A stretch of DNA of 64,000 nt from Gemmatimonas phototrophica (GTDB taxonomy: Bacteria > Gemmatimonadota > Gemmatimonadetes > Gemmatimonadales > Gemmatimonadaceae), in contig NZ_CP011454.1 of assembly GCF_000695095.2 (NCBI RefSeq), positions 1,922,001-1,986,000 on the forward strand, in the 5' to 3' direction. The number at the start of each line of letters is the position of its first letter. Positions within the stretch are counted from its first letter, which is position 1. Shown here piece by piece: positions 10,887 through 20,073 of the stretch. The translations under genes were made by a program, and so were the position numbers. Under the pieces are notes generated by a model. The model was given only the letters and a program-made list of their open reading frames with translations. It was not told the origin of the DNA and ran no database searches.

Positions 10887-10929
10887 ACAGAAGCCCGTCA
10901 ACTCCATTCGCGAGTTGACGGGCTTCTGT
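10887..10929. terminator. Perfect 18-bp hairpin between convergent genes (bidirectional terminator)
   Basis: The left arm at 10887-10904 and right arm at 10912-10929 are perfectly complementary over 18 bp with a 7-nt loop (CATTCGC). A short T-rich tail (TGTTTG) follows on the plus strand and the arm itself ends in ACA-type bases on the other side. It sits between fbp (+) and the lipoprotein gene (-), where one element can serve both. Confidence 0.85.
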
Positions 10930-10948
10930 TGTTTGCGCCGGGCATGGC

Positions 10949-11542
10949 TCAGTTGATCACGTCGGCCGGCTGATCGTTGGCACAGCTCACCGCGGGATTC
11001 CAGTCGGCAAACAGGCCGCTGGGATTGTTGCTCGGGACCCAGATGTGCAACACCCAGAGACCGTCGCGGGTGTTCTTGTGGAACGGCAGCCCATGGATGT
11101 CCGGTGGCGTCTCGCCCTGCAACGGCACACCCCATTCCACACCAATCAGCCGCTTCCTGCCATTCTGCTGCGTTTCGTACATGAGAATGTTCGGCCGGAG
11201 CTCATCTATCACCCCGTTTTTCACCATCTCGAAATTGATGTAGTGCACGCCCTGGCTTCCTGCCCCGGACTTCTCTCGGCAATTGATCACCACGTTCCAG
11301 CCTTGCTCCTTCATCGCGTTGGCGTCCTGCATGGTCGTCACGGCATTCCGGAGGCGCCCGAGATACGCCCGTTGCTGCGCCGACAGATTTTTTTCATTGA
11401 TGATGTTGTGCGTGGCATGGCCAAAAGTCTCCTCCGCTACGGCAGACGGCTCGGTTGCCGCCTCCTTCGTTTCGGTGCAGGCGGCAATGGCAACGACCAC
11501 AATGGGCACGAGCAACCACGACAGGGCATGATGGGGACGCAT
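10949..11542 (-). CDS. Small lipoprotein of unknown function
   Basis: This 197-residue predicted lipoprotein has the signal LLVPIVVVAIAAC, with lipobox cysteine 22. The mature part has a helical region (LSAQQRAYLGRLRNAVTTMQ) followed by a beta-rich domain with HYINFEMVKNG, LRPNILMYE and LHIWVPSNNPSGLF. I do not recognise the family. The ATG at 11542 is preceded on its strand by GGAG about 7 nt upstream, a clear ribosome-binding site. The frame stays open for over 1100 codons upstream, but that is a high-GC shadow of the two genes on the other strand. Confidence 0.8.
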   Translation of the reverse strand: MRPHHALSWLLVPIVVVAIAACTETKEAATEPSAVAEETFGHATHNIINEKNLSAQQRAYLGRLRNAVTTMQDANAMKEQGWNVVINCREKSGAGSQGVHYINFEMVKNGVIDELRPNILMYETQQNGRKRLIGVEWGVPLQGETPPDIHGLPFHKNTRDGLWVLHIWVPSNNPSGLFADWNPAVSCANDQPADVIN

Positions 11543-11677
11543 GGTGTTCTCCAGTTGGTCAGCACGGGAAAGGGGATGTAGTGTGGGACACACAAGGAGG
11601 CGGAAGGCAAACCGGATTTGGCTCATGGCCCATTGCCGGAGGGTCGTCTCCTCGGCGCAGCATGATAGATTCCGGAA

Positions 11678-13273
<1,596 letters not shown>

Positions 13274-13279
13274 TCGACC

Positions 13280-14446
13280 ATGACGCCCGACGCCGCTGAC
13301 TCCGCTGCTCCCCCGTCGGCCGCACCACGCCCTCTGGCCGTGGTGCGGGCCATGATCGATGCGCTCGATCGCGATCTGATGCAGATCCTTGCCCGTCGCA
13401 TGGCGCTGGTGGCGGAAGTGGCGGCGTACAAGCGCCAGCATGGCATCAAGATTCGCGATGCGCAGCGGGAGCAGGAGGTCCTGCGTGATCGTCACGAACG
13501 CGCGCTGGAACTTGGGCTGCCGGCGGGCGAAATCGAGTCCATCTTTCGGGTCCTCCTCCGCTCCAGTCGGGATCATCAGGCCGCCTTGCGGGCGGAGGTC
13601 CCCGCCTCGGAAACGCCGTACACCATCTCCATCATTGGTGGCCACGGAAAGATTGGACGCCTGCTGGCCCGGCTGTTTGGCGATCTCGGGCACCGCCTGC
13701 TCATCGTCGATACCGATACCACACTGGAGGCCGCCGAAGCCGCGGCTGCATCCGATGTGACGGTCATCAGTGTCCCGATTGACCGTACCGAGGAGGTCAT
13801 TCGCGCGGTAGGGCCGCACGTGCGGCCGGATGCCCTGCTCATGGACGTCACGAGCATAAAGTCGGCGCCTATGGAGGCCATGCTGGCCAGCACGACTGGC
13901 AGTGTGGTGGGCACCCATCCCATGTTCGGTCCCAATGTGCACACGCTGCAAGGACAACGCGTCGTGGTGTGCCGCGGGCGTGGTGATCGCTGGGCCGATT
14001 GGGTGACGCACAGCTTCACCGCACGCGGTCTGGTCATTACCGAAACCACTGCACAGCAGCATGATCGTGCGATGTCGGTGGTGCAGGTGCTGACACATTT
14101 CCAGACGCAGGTGCAGGGGCTGACGCTGGCCAGGCTGGGGGTCCCCCTCGCCGAGACCCTTCCTTTCACCTCTCCGGCCTATCTGTTGGAGTTGTATGTG
14201 ACGGCGCGGCACTTTGCGCAGGACCCGGGACTCTACGGGCCCATCGAAATGCGCAATCCGCGAAGTTCCGACGTCACGGCTGCTTTCGGCACGGCCGTGC
14301 AGGAGCTGGCGCAGGTCATTGCCGGAGGGGATCAGGCGGCGTTCACCCGCCTGTTTGAGGAAGTCCGGGCGTTCTTTGGGGACTTTACGGCCGAAGCGTT
14401 GGTCCAGTCGAGCTTCCTGATTGATCGCATCGTGGAGCGCAGCTGA
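13280..14446 (+). CDS. tyrA: Chorismate mutase/prephenate dehydrogenase fusion (T-protein)
   Basis: The 388-residue protein combines two steps of tyrosine synthesis. An AroQ-type chorismate mutase spans about residues 15-105 (IDALDRDLMQILARRMALVAEVAAYK, R-x-x-R-E-x-x-V). A dehydrogenase starts with the nucleotide-binding GGHGKIG (120-126), followed by MDVTSIK, GTHPMFGP and a helical dimerisation region. This matches the enteric T-protein organisation. It is preceded 6 bp upstream by the mutase subunit gene, an arrangement with no obvious metabolic logic. Confidence 0.93.
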   Translation: MTPDAADSAAPPSAAPRPLAVVRAMIDALDRDLMQILARRMALVAEVAAYKRQHGIKIRDAQREQEVLRDRHERALELGLPAGEIESIFRVLLRSSRDHQAALRAEVPASETPYTISIIGGHGKIGRLLARLFGDLGHRLLIVDTDTTLEAAEAAAASDVTVISVPIDRTEEVIRAVGPHVRPDALLMDVTSIKSAPMEAMLASTTGSVVGTHPMFGPNVHTLQGQRVVVCRGRGDRWADWVTHSFTARGLVITETTAQQHDRAMSVVQVLTHFQTQVQGLTLARLGVPLAETLPFTSPAYLLELYVTARHFAQDPGLYGPIEMRNPRSSDVTAAFGTAVQELAQVIAGGDQAAFTRLFEEVRAFFGDFTAEALVQSSFLIDRIVERS

Positions 14447-14490
14447 ATGCGAAGCGGGATCCAATTCATGGCCTGCGTTGTTGTTCTCGC

Positions 14491-14889
14491 ATGAGTCGCA
14501 CGCAAGGGCGCCTATCGCTCAATCCCCTCCGCTGGTTCCGTCAGATCGAAGACGGACTCTTCCGTTTGGCCGCGGAGGCCGAATACCGGCTCAGGCTGGT
14601 GCCGCGAGGCACTCGCATTATCCCCAGCGACTTCGATCGCCGCATGATCCGGATGTTTCTGGTCGTCATGCCCATGCTGGTGGGTTCGCTCTTCATCGAT
14701 GATCGGCAATTTCGCACGCGACTGCTGGTGCTGGCGTTCGCCGTGGTGTTATTCACGGTTGTGCTGATCTTTGTGCTTGACGCACGTTCTTCCAACTACA
14801 CGGGCCGGGGCCGTCCATTGCCGACGCCCAAGCCCCGAAAACCGGTTCCGCCTCCCACTCAGCCGCACTGGACGCGTCGTCGTCCGTAG
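14491..14889 (+). CDS. Small membrane protein of unknown function
   Basis: This 132-residue protein has an amphipathic N-terminus (NPLRWFRQIEDGLFRLAAEAEYRLRLVPRG is charged and helical), two adjacent membrane segments around residues 53-68 and 75-92, and a basic, proline-rich tail (PTPKPRKPVPPP). I do not recognise the family. It follows tyrA by 44 bp in the same direction and has no catalytic motif. Confidence 0.62.
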   Translation: MSRTQGRLSLNPLRWFRQIEDGLFRLAAEAEYRLRLVPRGTRIIPSDFDRRMIRMFLVVMPMLVGSLFIDDRQFRTRLLVLAFAVVLFTVVLIFVLDARSSNYTGRGRPLPTPKPRKPVPPPTQPHWTRRRP

Positions 14890-14929
14890 CGGTGATGTTT
14901 GCTTTGCCACTCGATTACGAGCGTTACCT

Positions 14930-15376
14930 ATGCGCGCCGTCGGCACCGCACTGACCATCACGTTGATCGCCGCCTCCACGGCATCGCTCATTGCCGCCAC
15001 GCCCTATGTCCGCCTTTCCCAGGCGAACTGGGTGGCCGCGCTCACCGGCAAGGACGGACGCAAGGTCACGGGGAAGGCCACCGCGGCACCCACCGCAGAT
15101 GGCACCGGCACGGTAGTGACTGTGTCATTTGAGGGGGATACGCCCGGAGCCACGCGCCCCTGGCACGTACACACCGGCTCCTGCGCAAAGAGTGGCGGTG
15201 TCGTGGGCGGGGGGCGTGTCTACACACCGTTGGCCGTTGATGCCAAGGGACAGGCCAGCGGTAAAGCCACGCTGGCGGTGCCGCTGGCCGACACCACCAC
15301 GTATTACGTGAACATCCACGACAGCGCCGCGGCCATGGGCATCATTGTCGCGTGCGGAGATCTGGCCAAACGGTAG
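14930..15376 (+). CDS. Exported CHRD/superoxide-dismutase-like small protein
   Basis: This 148-residue protein has an N-terminal signal (ALTITLIAASTASLIAA). The mature beta-sandwich has HVHTGSC and IIVACGDL, segments that recall CHRD and Cu/Zn-SOD-like folds (PHGxHxH and GxxIACG). The full set of copper and zinc histidines is not present, so no dismutase activity is claimed. The ATG at 14930 places the signal peptide correctly. Its last 35 bp overlap the end of the convergent M1 peptidase gene. Confidence 0.65.
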   Translation: MRAVGTALTITLIAASTASLIAATPYVRLSQANWVAALTGKDGRKVTGKATAAPTADGTGTVVTVSFEGDTPGATRPWHVHTGSCAKSGGVVGGGRVYTPLAVDAKGQASGKATLAVPLADTTTYYVNIHDSAAAMGIIVACGDLAKR

Positions 15377-17999
15377 ACCGGATGCGCACCGTGCGCTCAA
15401 GATCGTCGCGCGCCTGAAGCACTTTCTGACGGAGATCGGGAGCCAACGTTGCATGGCCGGCGAGCCAGGCATCCACCGTCTCCAGTGCGGCGCGGTCAGT
15501 TTGCCCGCTCAGCGTCGCCCCCAGCCAACTCCCCAGGAAAAAGATCCGACGGTTGGCCTGAATCCAGGGCAGCGTATCCAACGCCGCCGTCAGGTACGGT
15601 CGCGACAGACGCTGCTGCTCCGGATCGTGAAAGCTGCGGAGGCTTGAGGTCACCCACTCCTCGTTCAATGCGGCGTCGCGGAACCAGCGGGAGAACAGAT
15701 GCGCCTTCGTGGCGCTGTCCGGCTTCGCCGCCGTAGCGACAAACGCCTGGCGTTGCCCCTCGGTCGTTGCATCGCGCTGCGACTCGGCCGCAATCAGTGA
15801 GTCCGAGTCGGAGGCGCCGCGGGCGACCAGTCGCGTCACCAGCGACCAGCGGGTAGGCGCACGGACCGCGAGCCCCAGGGCACTGTCGGCCCTCAGCCAT
15901 CCACGAAGCTGGGCCAGGGCGGCCGGACGTTGCGCGAGGCCGATGTACGCATCGAGGTGGGCCTTGCGCGTGCCGTAGGGGCGCGTCGCATCGCCCGCAC
16001 CACGCAGCAGGAGTGCCTCCACCTCCGGCAGGATCTCCTCCCGTACCGGTGCCGGACTGTAGCGACTGACTGCCGTCGTAAGGCGCCCTACCAACGTGCC
16101 GGCCAATTGCTCATCCCGTTCCGTGGGGAGCGACTGCAGCGCCATACGGACGAAGCGCCCGGGGGCCAGACGTGCCTCGCGCACCAGATCCCACAGCGAG
16201 CCCCACAACATCGCCCGCAGAAAGTCGTCGTCAACTGATGCAATCTGCTGCTCAAGCCAGTTCACGCTCATCGTATCGGGCAGCACAATCGCGTAGCCAT
16301 AGTCCCCTTCGTTGGCATACACGAACGCCGGGGCCTCTCTGCCCACCGCATCACGCACAATGGTGGTATCACCGCGCAGCTCCACGGGGATCTGCACCGG
16401 CGGGCGATTCGGATAATGCAACCGTACCTGCATCTTGAGTGGCCACGCGCCGGCGCCGGACAGCGCCGGTTGGGCCGGCCGCTGCACGAGCCGCAATTGC
16501 ACAATACGGCCGTCGCGCACGTCCAGCTGTTGCTCCACGATGGGCATACCCGGGCGCAGCATCCATTGTTTGCCCCAGGCGGTCAGATCACGACCCGACG
16601 CCACCCCGATGCTGGCGAGCAACTCCTGCCAGGTCGCGTTCCCATAGGCATGCTCCCGCAGGAAACGCTGCACGCCACGCTGGAATGCTCGCGCACCCAC
16701 CAGATACTCAAGCTGCTTGAGCAGTGAAGGCGCCTTGTTGTACACAATGGGCCCATAGTTGCTCTTGGCTTGATCCAGATTGGCCAACGATTGCCACACG
16801 GGCGTGGTCCCCGACGTGGCATCTGTTCCGTACGCCGTGGGTTTGTTGCGCAGATAAAAAGTCTTCCACGCATTGGAGCTCGGCTCGAGCGAGGCCTGCA
16901 TGCGCGCCGCCATGAAGGTGGCAAAGCCTTCCTTGAGCCACAGATCATCGAACCAGCGCATGGTCACGTAATCGCCAAACCACTGGTGCGCCACCTCATG
17001 AAACGTGGTGGCTTGCCGCCCCAGCAACTGCGACGTCGTCGGGCGCTCCCGATAGATGAAGCTCTCCTCGTTGTAGAACACCGCGCCCGGGTGCTCCATA
17101 CCGCCAAACGGGAAGGCCGGAGCGAGCAGGGCATCGTACTTGTCGAATCCGTACGCCACGCCGAAATATTCGCCGAGCCACCGCAATGCCCGCGCATTCA
17201 TGGCCAGCAGCGTATCCGACTCCGCTTCCTTGGCTCGCGACGCGCGCACGTACAACGACATCGGCACCGGTGCGCCACGCGGCACGATCACGTCGCGTCG
17301 CGTGTGCACCTGCCACGGCCCCGCCGCAAAGGCCATGAGATAGGTGCTCAGCGGCTTGGTGTTCGCAAAACGATGCGTGCGACGATCGCCCGCACTGTCC
17401 ACACCGATCAGGGCCCCGTTGGCCAGAGCCCGCCATCCGCGCGGTGTCGTGAGCGTCAGTTGCAGTCGCGCTTTCAGGTCCGGCTGGTCGAACGACGGGA
17501 ACAGCAGATTCGCATCCGATGGCACGAGCAGCGTGTACAGATACGTTGCACTGTCCGTTGGATCCGTGGTGCGAATGATGGCGGCACCGGCAGATGCCAC
17601 CGGGGTCAGGAACTCCACTGTGACCGTATTCCGCCCGGCCCGCAGCAACCCACTCGGCACGGTGATGTGGTGGCGGTTCCAGGCACTGGCGGCCCCAGCC
17701 CACGGTCGTCCGTTCACCGCTCCGCCAAGTACGGCAGTTCCCCGGAAGTCGAGGATTACATCGCCCGCGCCCCGCCGCAGAAACGACAGGGTGACGGCGC
17801 CGGAGGCGGTATCCGCCGTCCCGACCGTCAACGCCAGATCGTAGCGCACCGCGCTCACCTGGCTGCGCCGACGCGCGGCCAACTCGGCTGACACCCCGGG
17901 TCCGGCGAGCCCGCCGGCGGACTGGGCCGGTACCGAAGAAACGGACAGGACACCGGCCAGCATGGCCAGCGACAGCACGAGGAGCATTCGAGAAGTCAT
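15342..17999 (-). CDS. Exported M1-family metallopeptidase (aminopeptidase N-like)
   Basis: This 885-residue protein has a signal peptide (MLLVLSLAMLAGVLSVSSVPAQS). It carries the substrate-anchoring GGMEHPGAVFYNEE (equivalent of GAMEN), the zinc site H334-E-V-A-H338 in FHEVAHQWFGDY, and the third ligand in WLKEGFATFMA. M1 enzymes remove N-terminal residues from peptides; export suggests periplasmic or external peptide scavenging. The long C-terminal half resembles the helical ERAP1-C-like domain. The ATG at 17999 was chosen over an upstream one because it starts the signal peptide. It overlaps the convergent gene by 35 bp. Confidence 0.92.
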   Translation of the reverse strand: MTSRMLLVLSLAMLAGVLSVSSVPAQSAGGLAGPGVSAELAARRRSQVSAVRYDLALTVGTADTASGAVTLSFLRRGAGDVILDFRGTAVLGGAVNGRPWAGAASAWNRHHITVPSGLLRAGRNTVTVEFLTPVASAGAAIIRTTDPTDSATYLYTLLVPSDANLLFPSFDQPDLKARLQLTLTTPRGWRALANGALIGVDSAGDRRTHRFANTKPLSTYLMAFAAGPWQVHTRRDVIVPRGAPVPMSLYVRASRAKEAESDTLLAMNARALRWLGEYFGVAYGFDKYDALLAPAFPFGGMEHPGAVFYNEESFIYRERPTTSQLLGRQATTFHEVAHQWFGDYVTMRWFDDLWLKEGFATFMAARMQASLEPSSNAWKTFYLRNKPTAYGTDATSGTTPVWQSLANLDQAKSNYGPIVYNKAPSLLKQLEYLVGARAFQRGVQRFLREHAYGNATWQELLASIGVASGRDLTAWGKQWMLRPGMPIVEQQLDVRDGRIVQLRLVQRPAQPALSGAGAWPLKMQVRLHYPNRPPVQIPVELRGDTTIVRDAVGREAPAFVYANEGDYGYAIVLPDTMSVNWLEQQIASVDDDFLRAMLWGSLWDLVREARLAPGRFVRMALQSLPTERDEQLAGTLVGRLTTAVSRYSPAPVREEILPEVEALLLRGAGDATRPYGTRKAHLDAYIGLAQRPAALAQLRGWLRADSALGLAVRAPTRWSLVTRLVARGASDSDSLIAAESQRDATTEGQRQAFVATAAKPDSATKAHLFSRWFRDAALNEEWVTSSLRSFHDPEQQRLSRPYLTAALDTLPWIQANRRIFFLGSWLGATLSGQTDRAALETVDAWLAGHATLAPDLRQKVLQARDDLERTVRIRSTVWPDLRTRQ

Positions 18000-18172
18000 C
18001 ACTGGAATTAGTCCACGAGCAACGCGTCGGCAATCGCCAACCGGACCCTCGATCATCTTACGAAGCGGACCGCTCGTGGAATACCATTTTACCGTGCCGT
18101 GCTGCACACTTCATGCGAGCGCCTGTTCGATGCGTCGTTCCCGAGCTGAACCCCGCCCTTTGCCCCACGCCC

Positions 18173-19627
18173 ATGTCGTCGGAAATCCGTCCTGAACACC
18201 CGGCTCCTTCGTGCGCCGGATGCGCTCGTGTCGACCGGCGCCAGTTTCTTGCGTCGGCATCGGTCCTTTCGTTGGGCGCGCTGGCCACGGCGGCCTGCGG
18301 TGACGGGGTGTTCAGCGGTCCGGAAACGGTGCCGGCGTTTCCTTCCACTCCGTTTACACTCGACCCCCGCACCGTCACCGCGTTGCAGCAGGTGGGAGGG
18401 CGCACCGTGGTGCAGAACGGCACCACATCGCCGGTGCTGGTGGAGCGGGTGGGGGCGTCGCAATACCGGGCGCTCTCGCTGGCGTGCCCGCATCGGGGGA
18501 CGATCGTGAATGTGCAAGCCGACGGGTTTCTCTGCCCCAACCATGGCGCCCGCTTCGCGGCCGACGGTACGTGGCTGGGTGGGCAGGAAACGGTGGACCT
18601 CGCGCCTGTTGCCGTACGGGTCAACCCCGATGGCACCCTCAGCATTGGGGGAGCCCCACCACCACCGGCCATCGGGTTGGGAGCCACCTCGGCGGTCTTT
18701 GTGACCACGACGACCGGAAACAACCCGGCCGGCCAGACGATAGCGATTTCCAATGCTGGCGGCGGGTCGCTGGGAGGGCTGCAGGTTGGGTTGGCCTACG
18801 CCCCCAACCAACGCAGCGGCTGGCTGTCGGTGCAACTCAATCAGGCCACCGCGCCGGCCCTGCTGACCCTGGGGGCCAGCAAAGGCACACTCCCGGCCGG
18901 CATCTACAACGCCACCGTTACGGTCAATGCCACTGGCGCGACCAACGGGGCGCAGACCATTGCCGTCTCCTTTCTGGTCCAGGACCCCACAACGCCGGCG
19001 TCGCTCCAGCTGTCGGCCACAGCGCTCGCGTTCTCGGCTCCACTGGGCACCGCCCCGGCCGCCCAAACCGTCCAGTGCAGCAATGCCGGCGGAGGCAACG
19101 TCACGGGGCTGGCCGCGCAGGTGGCCTACGGCGCCGGTGCCACAGGCTGGCTGAGCGTGACGCTCAACCAGACCACGGCCCCGGCCATCCTCACCGTACG
19201 CCCCACCAGCACCTCTCTGTCACCCGGCACATATACCGCTACGGTGACCATTTCGGCCACCGGGCTCGCGCCGCGTACCCTCGCCATTGCGCTGACCGTG
19301 ACGCCTGGCGGTCTGGTGGTGAACCTGGCCGCCTGGCCCGCCCTGGCCAATGTGGGGGGCGTTGCCGGCAGCGTTGGGAACGTGAACGGCGGACCGGTGG
19401 CGGTCGTACGTACTGGCACCAGTAGCTTCAGCGCGTTCTCCATGGTGTGCCCGCATGCCGGCACGACCATCAACGTGGTGAATGGCGCCAGCTTCCGCTG
19501 CCCCAACCACGGGGCCCTGTTCAATGCCAGCGGCGACAATCTGCCAAACTCGCCGCAACGCACCGACGACCTCACCCGCCTCACCGTGAGCTACACCCCA
19601 GGCGCGTCCACGCTGATCGTGACCTGA
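18173..19627 (+). CDS. Tat-exported lipoprotein with two Rieske [2Fe-2S] domains
   Basis: The 484-residue protein starts with a twin-arginine signal (D-R22-R23-Q-F-L) ending in the lipobox-like TAAC (Cys42), so a folded cofactor protein is exported and lipid-anchored. Rieske domain 1 has C105-P-H107 and C121-P-N-H124. Two BACON-like beta-sandwich repeats follow (about residues 170-275 and 280-385), sharing GWLSV-LNQ-TAPA-LT and AGIYNATVTV/PGTYTATVTI. Rieske domain 2 has C426-P-H428 and C443-P-N-H446. It probably acts as an electron carrier; the partner is unknown. ATG 18173 is used rather than 18113 so that the Tat signal lies near the N-terminus. Confidence 0.85.
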   Translation: MSSEIRPEHPAPSCAGCARVDRRQFLASASVLSLGALATAACGDGVFSGPETVPAFPSTPFTLDPRTVTALQQVGGRTVVQNGTTSPVLVERVGASQYRALSLACPHRGTIVNVQADGFLCPNHGARFAADGTWLGGQETVDLAPVAVRVNPDGTLSIGGAPPPPAIGLGATSAVFVTTTTGNNPAGQTIAISNAGGGSLGGLQVGLAYAPNQRSGWLSVQLNQATAPALLTLGASKGTLPAGIYNATVTVNATGATNGAQTIAVSFLVQDPTTPASLQLSATALAFSAPLGTAPAAQTVQCSNAGGGNVTGLAAQVAYGAGATGWLSVTLNQTTAPAILTVRPTSTSLSPGTYTATVTISATGLAPRTLAIALTVTPGGLVVNLAAWPALANVGGVAGSVGNVNGGPVAVVRTGTSSFSAFSMVCPHAGTTINVVNGASFRCPNHGALFNASGDNLPNSPQRTDDLTRLTVSYTPGASTLIVT

Positions 19628-19650
19628 CCGCGCGAAACCGGGGAGTGGGG

Positions 19651-19679
19651 GGATTGCCGTGGAAATGCCCCGGCAACCC
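19651..19679. terminator. Possible terminator hairpin after the Rieske gene
   Basis: Arms 19651-19659 and 19671-19679 pair over 9 positions with one A/C mismatch around an 11-nt loop. No T-tract follows, so it may be a weak or factor-dependent stop. Confidence 0.35.
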
Positions 19680-19681
19680 AA

Positions 19682-19710
19682 TTGAACCCCACCCCCGAAT
19701 TGGCTATGTT
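19682..19710 (+). promoter_or_regulatory. Sigma-70-type promoter for the FmdB-like gene, argS and possibly the long operon
   Basis: TTGAAC at 19682-19687, a 17-bp spacer and TATGTT at 19705-19710 are close to consensus, with a start expected near 19717 and the first ATG at 19746. An inverted repeat CCAATT/AATTGG (19678-19683 and 19698-19703) overlaps it and could be an operator. Confidence 0.55.
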
Positions 19711-19745
19711 TCGAGGCTGTTTGACCTTAGCCAACTTTCGTAGCC

Positions 19746-20006
19746 ATGCCAACTTACGAGTTTCGCACGCCCGACGGCTCCATCATCGAGCGGATCTTCA
19801 AGATCAGCGAAGTCCCTGAATCCGTCGAGTTGCCCGACGGCAGTGTGGCCACACGCATCATCTCCGGTGGTGCCGGCCTGCTGTTCAAGGGCTCCGGGTT
19901 CTACATCACCGATTACGGCAAGGACGGCAAAAAGGACCAGCGTCCAGCCGCCCCCGCCTCCAGTGATTCCAAGCCTGCGGCGCCTCCGGCGCCCAAGGCC
20001 GAGTGA
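19746..20006 (+). CDS. FmdB-family-like small protein lacking the zinc ribbon
   Basis: This 86-residue protein opens with MPTYEFRT and contains GLLFKGSGFYITDYGKD, both hallmarks of the FmdB regulatory family, and ends in an alanine/proline/lysine-rich tail. The family normally carries CxxC pairs forming a zinc ribbon; there is no cysteine at all here. Function is unknown even for intact relatives. It follows a good promoter, and argS starts 67 bp downstream. Confidence 0.75.
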   Translation: MPTYEFRTPDGSIIERIFKISEVPESVELPDGSVATRIISGGAGLLFKGSGFYITDYGKDGKKDQRPAAPASSDSKPAAPPAPKAE

Positions 20007-20073
20007 CGCCGGCCGTTGTGCACGCCTCCGTGCATGACGGCCGAGTGCCGTCCTTTCTCTCTCTGAACACTCC

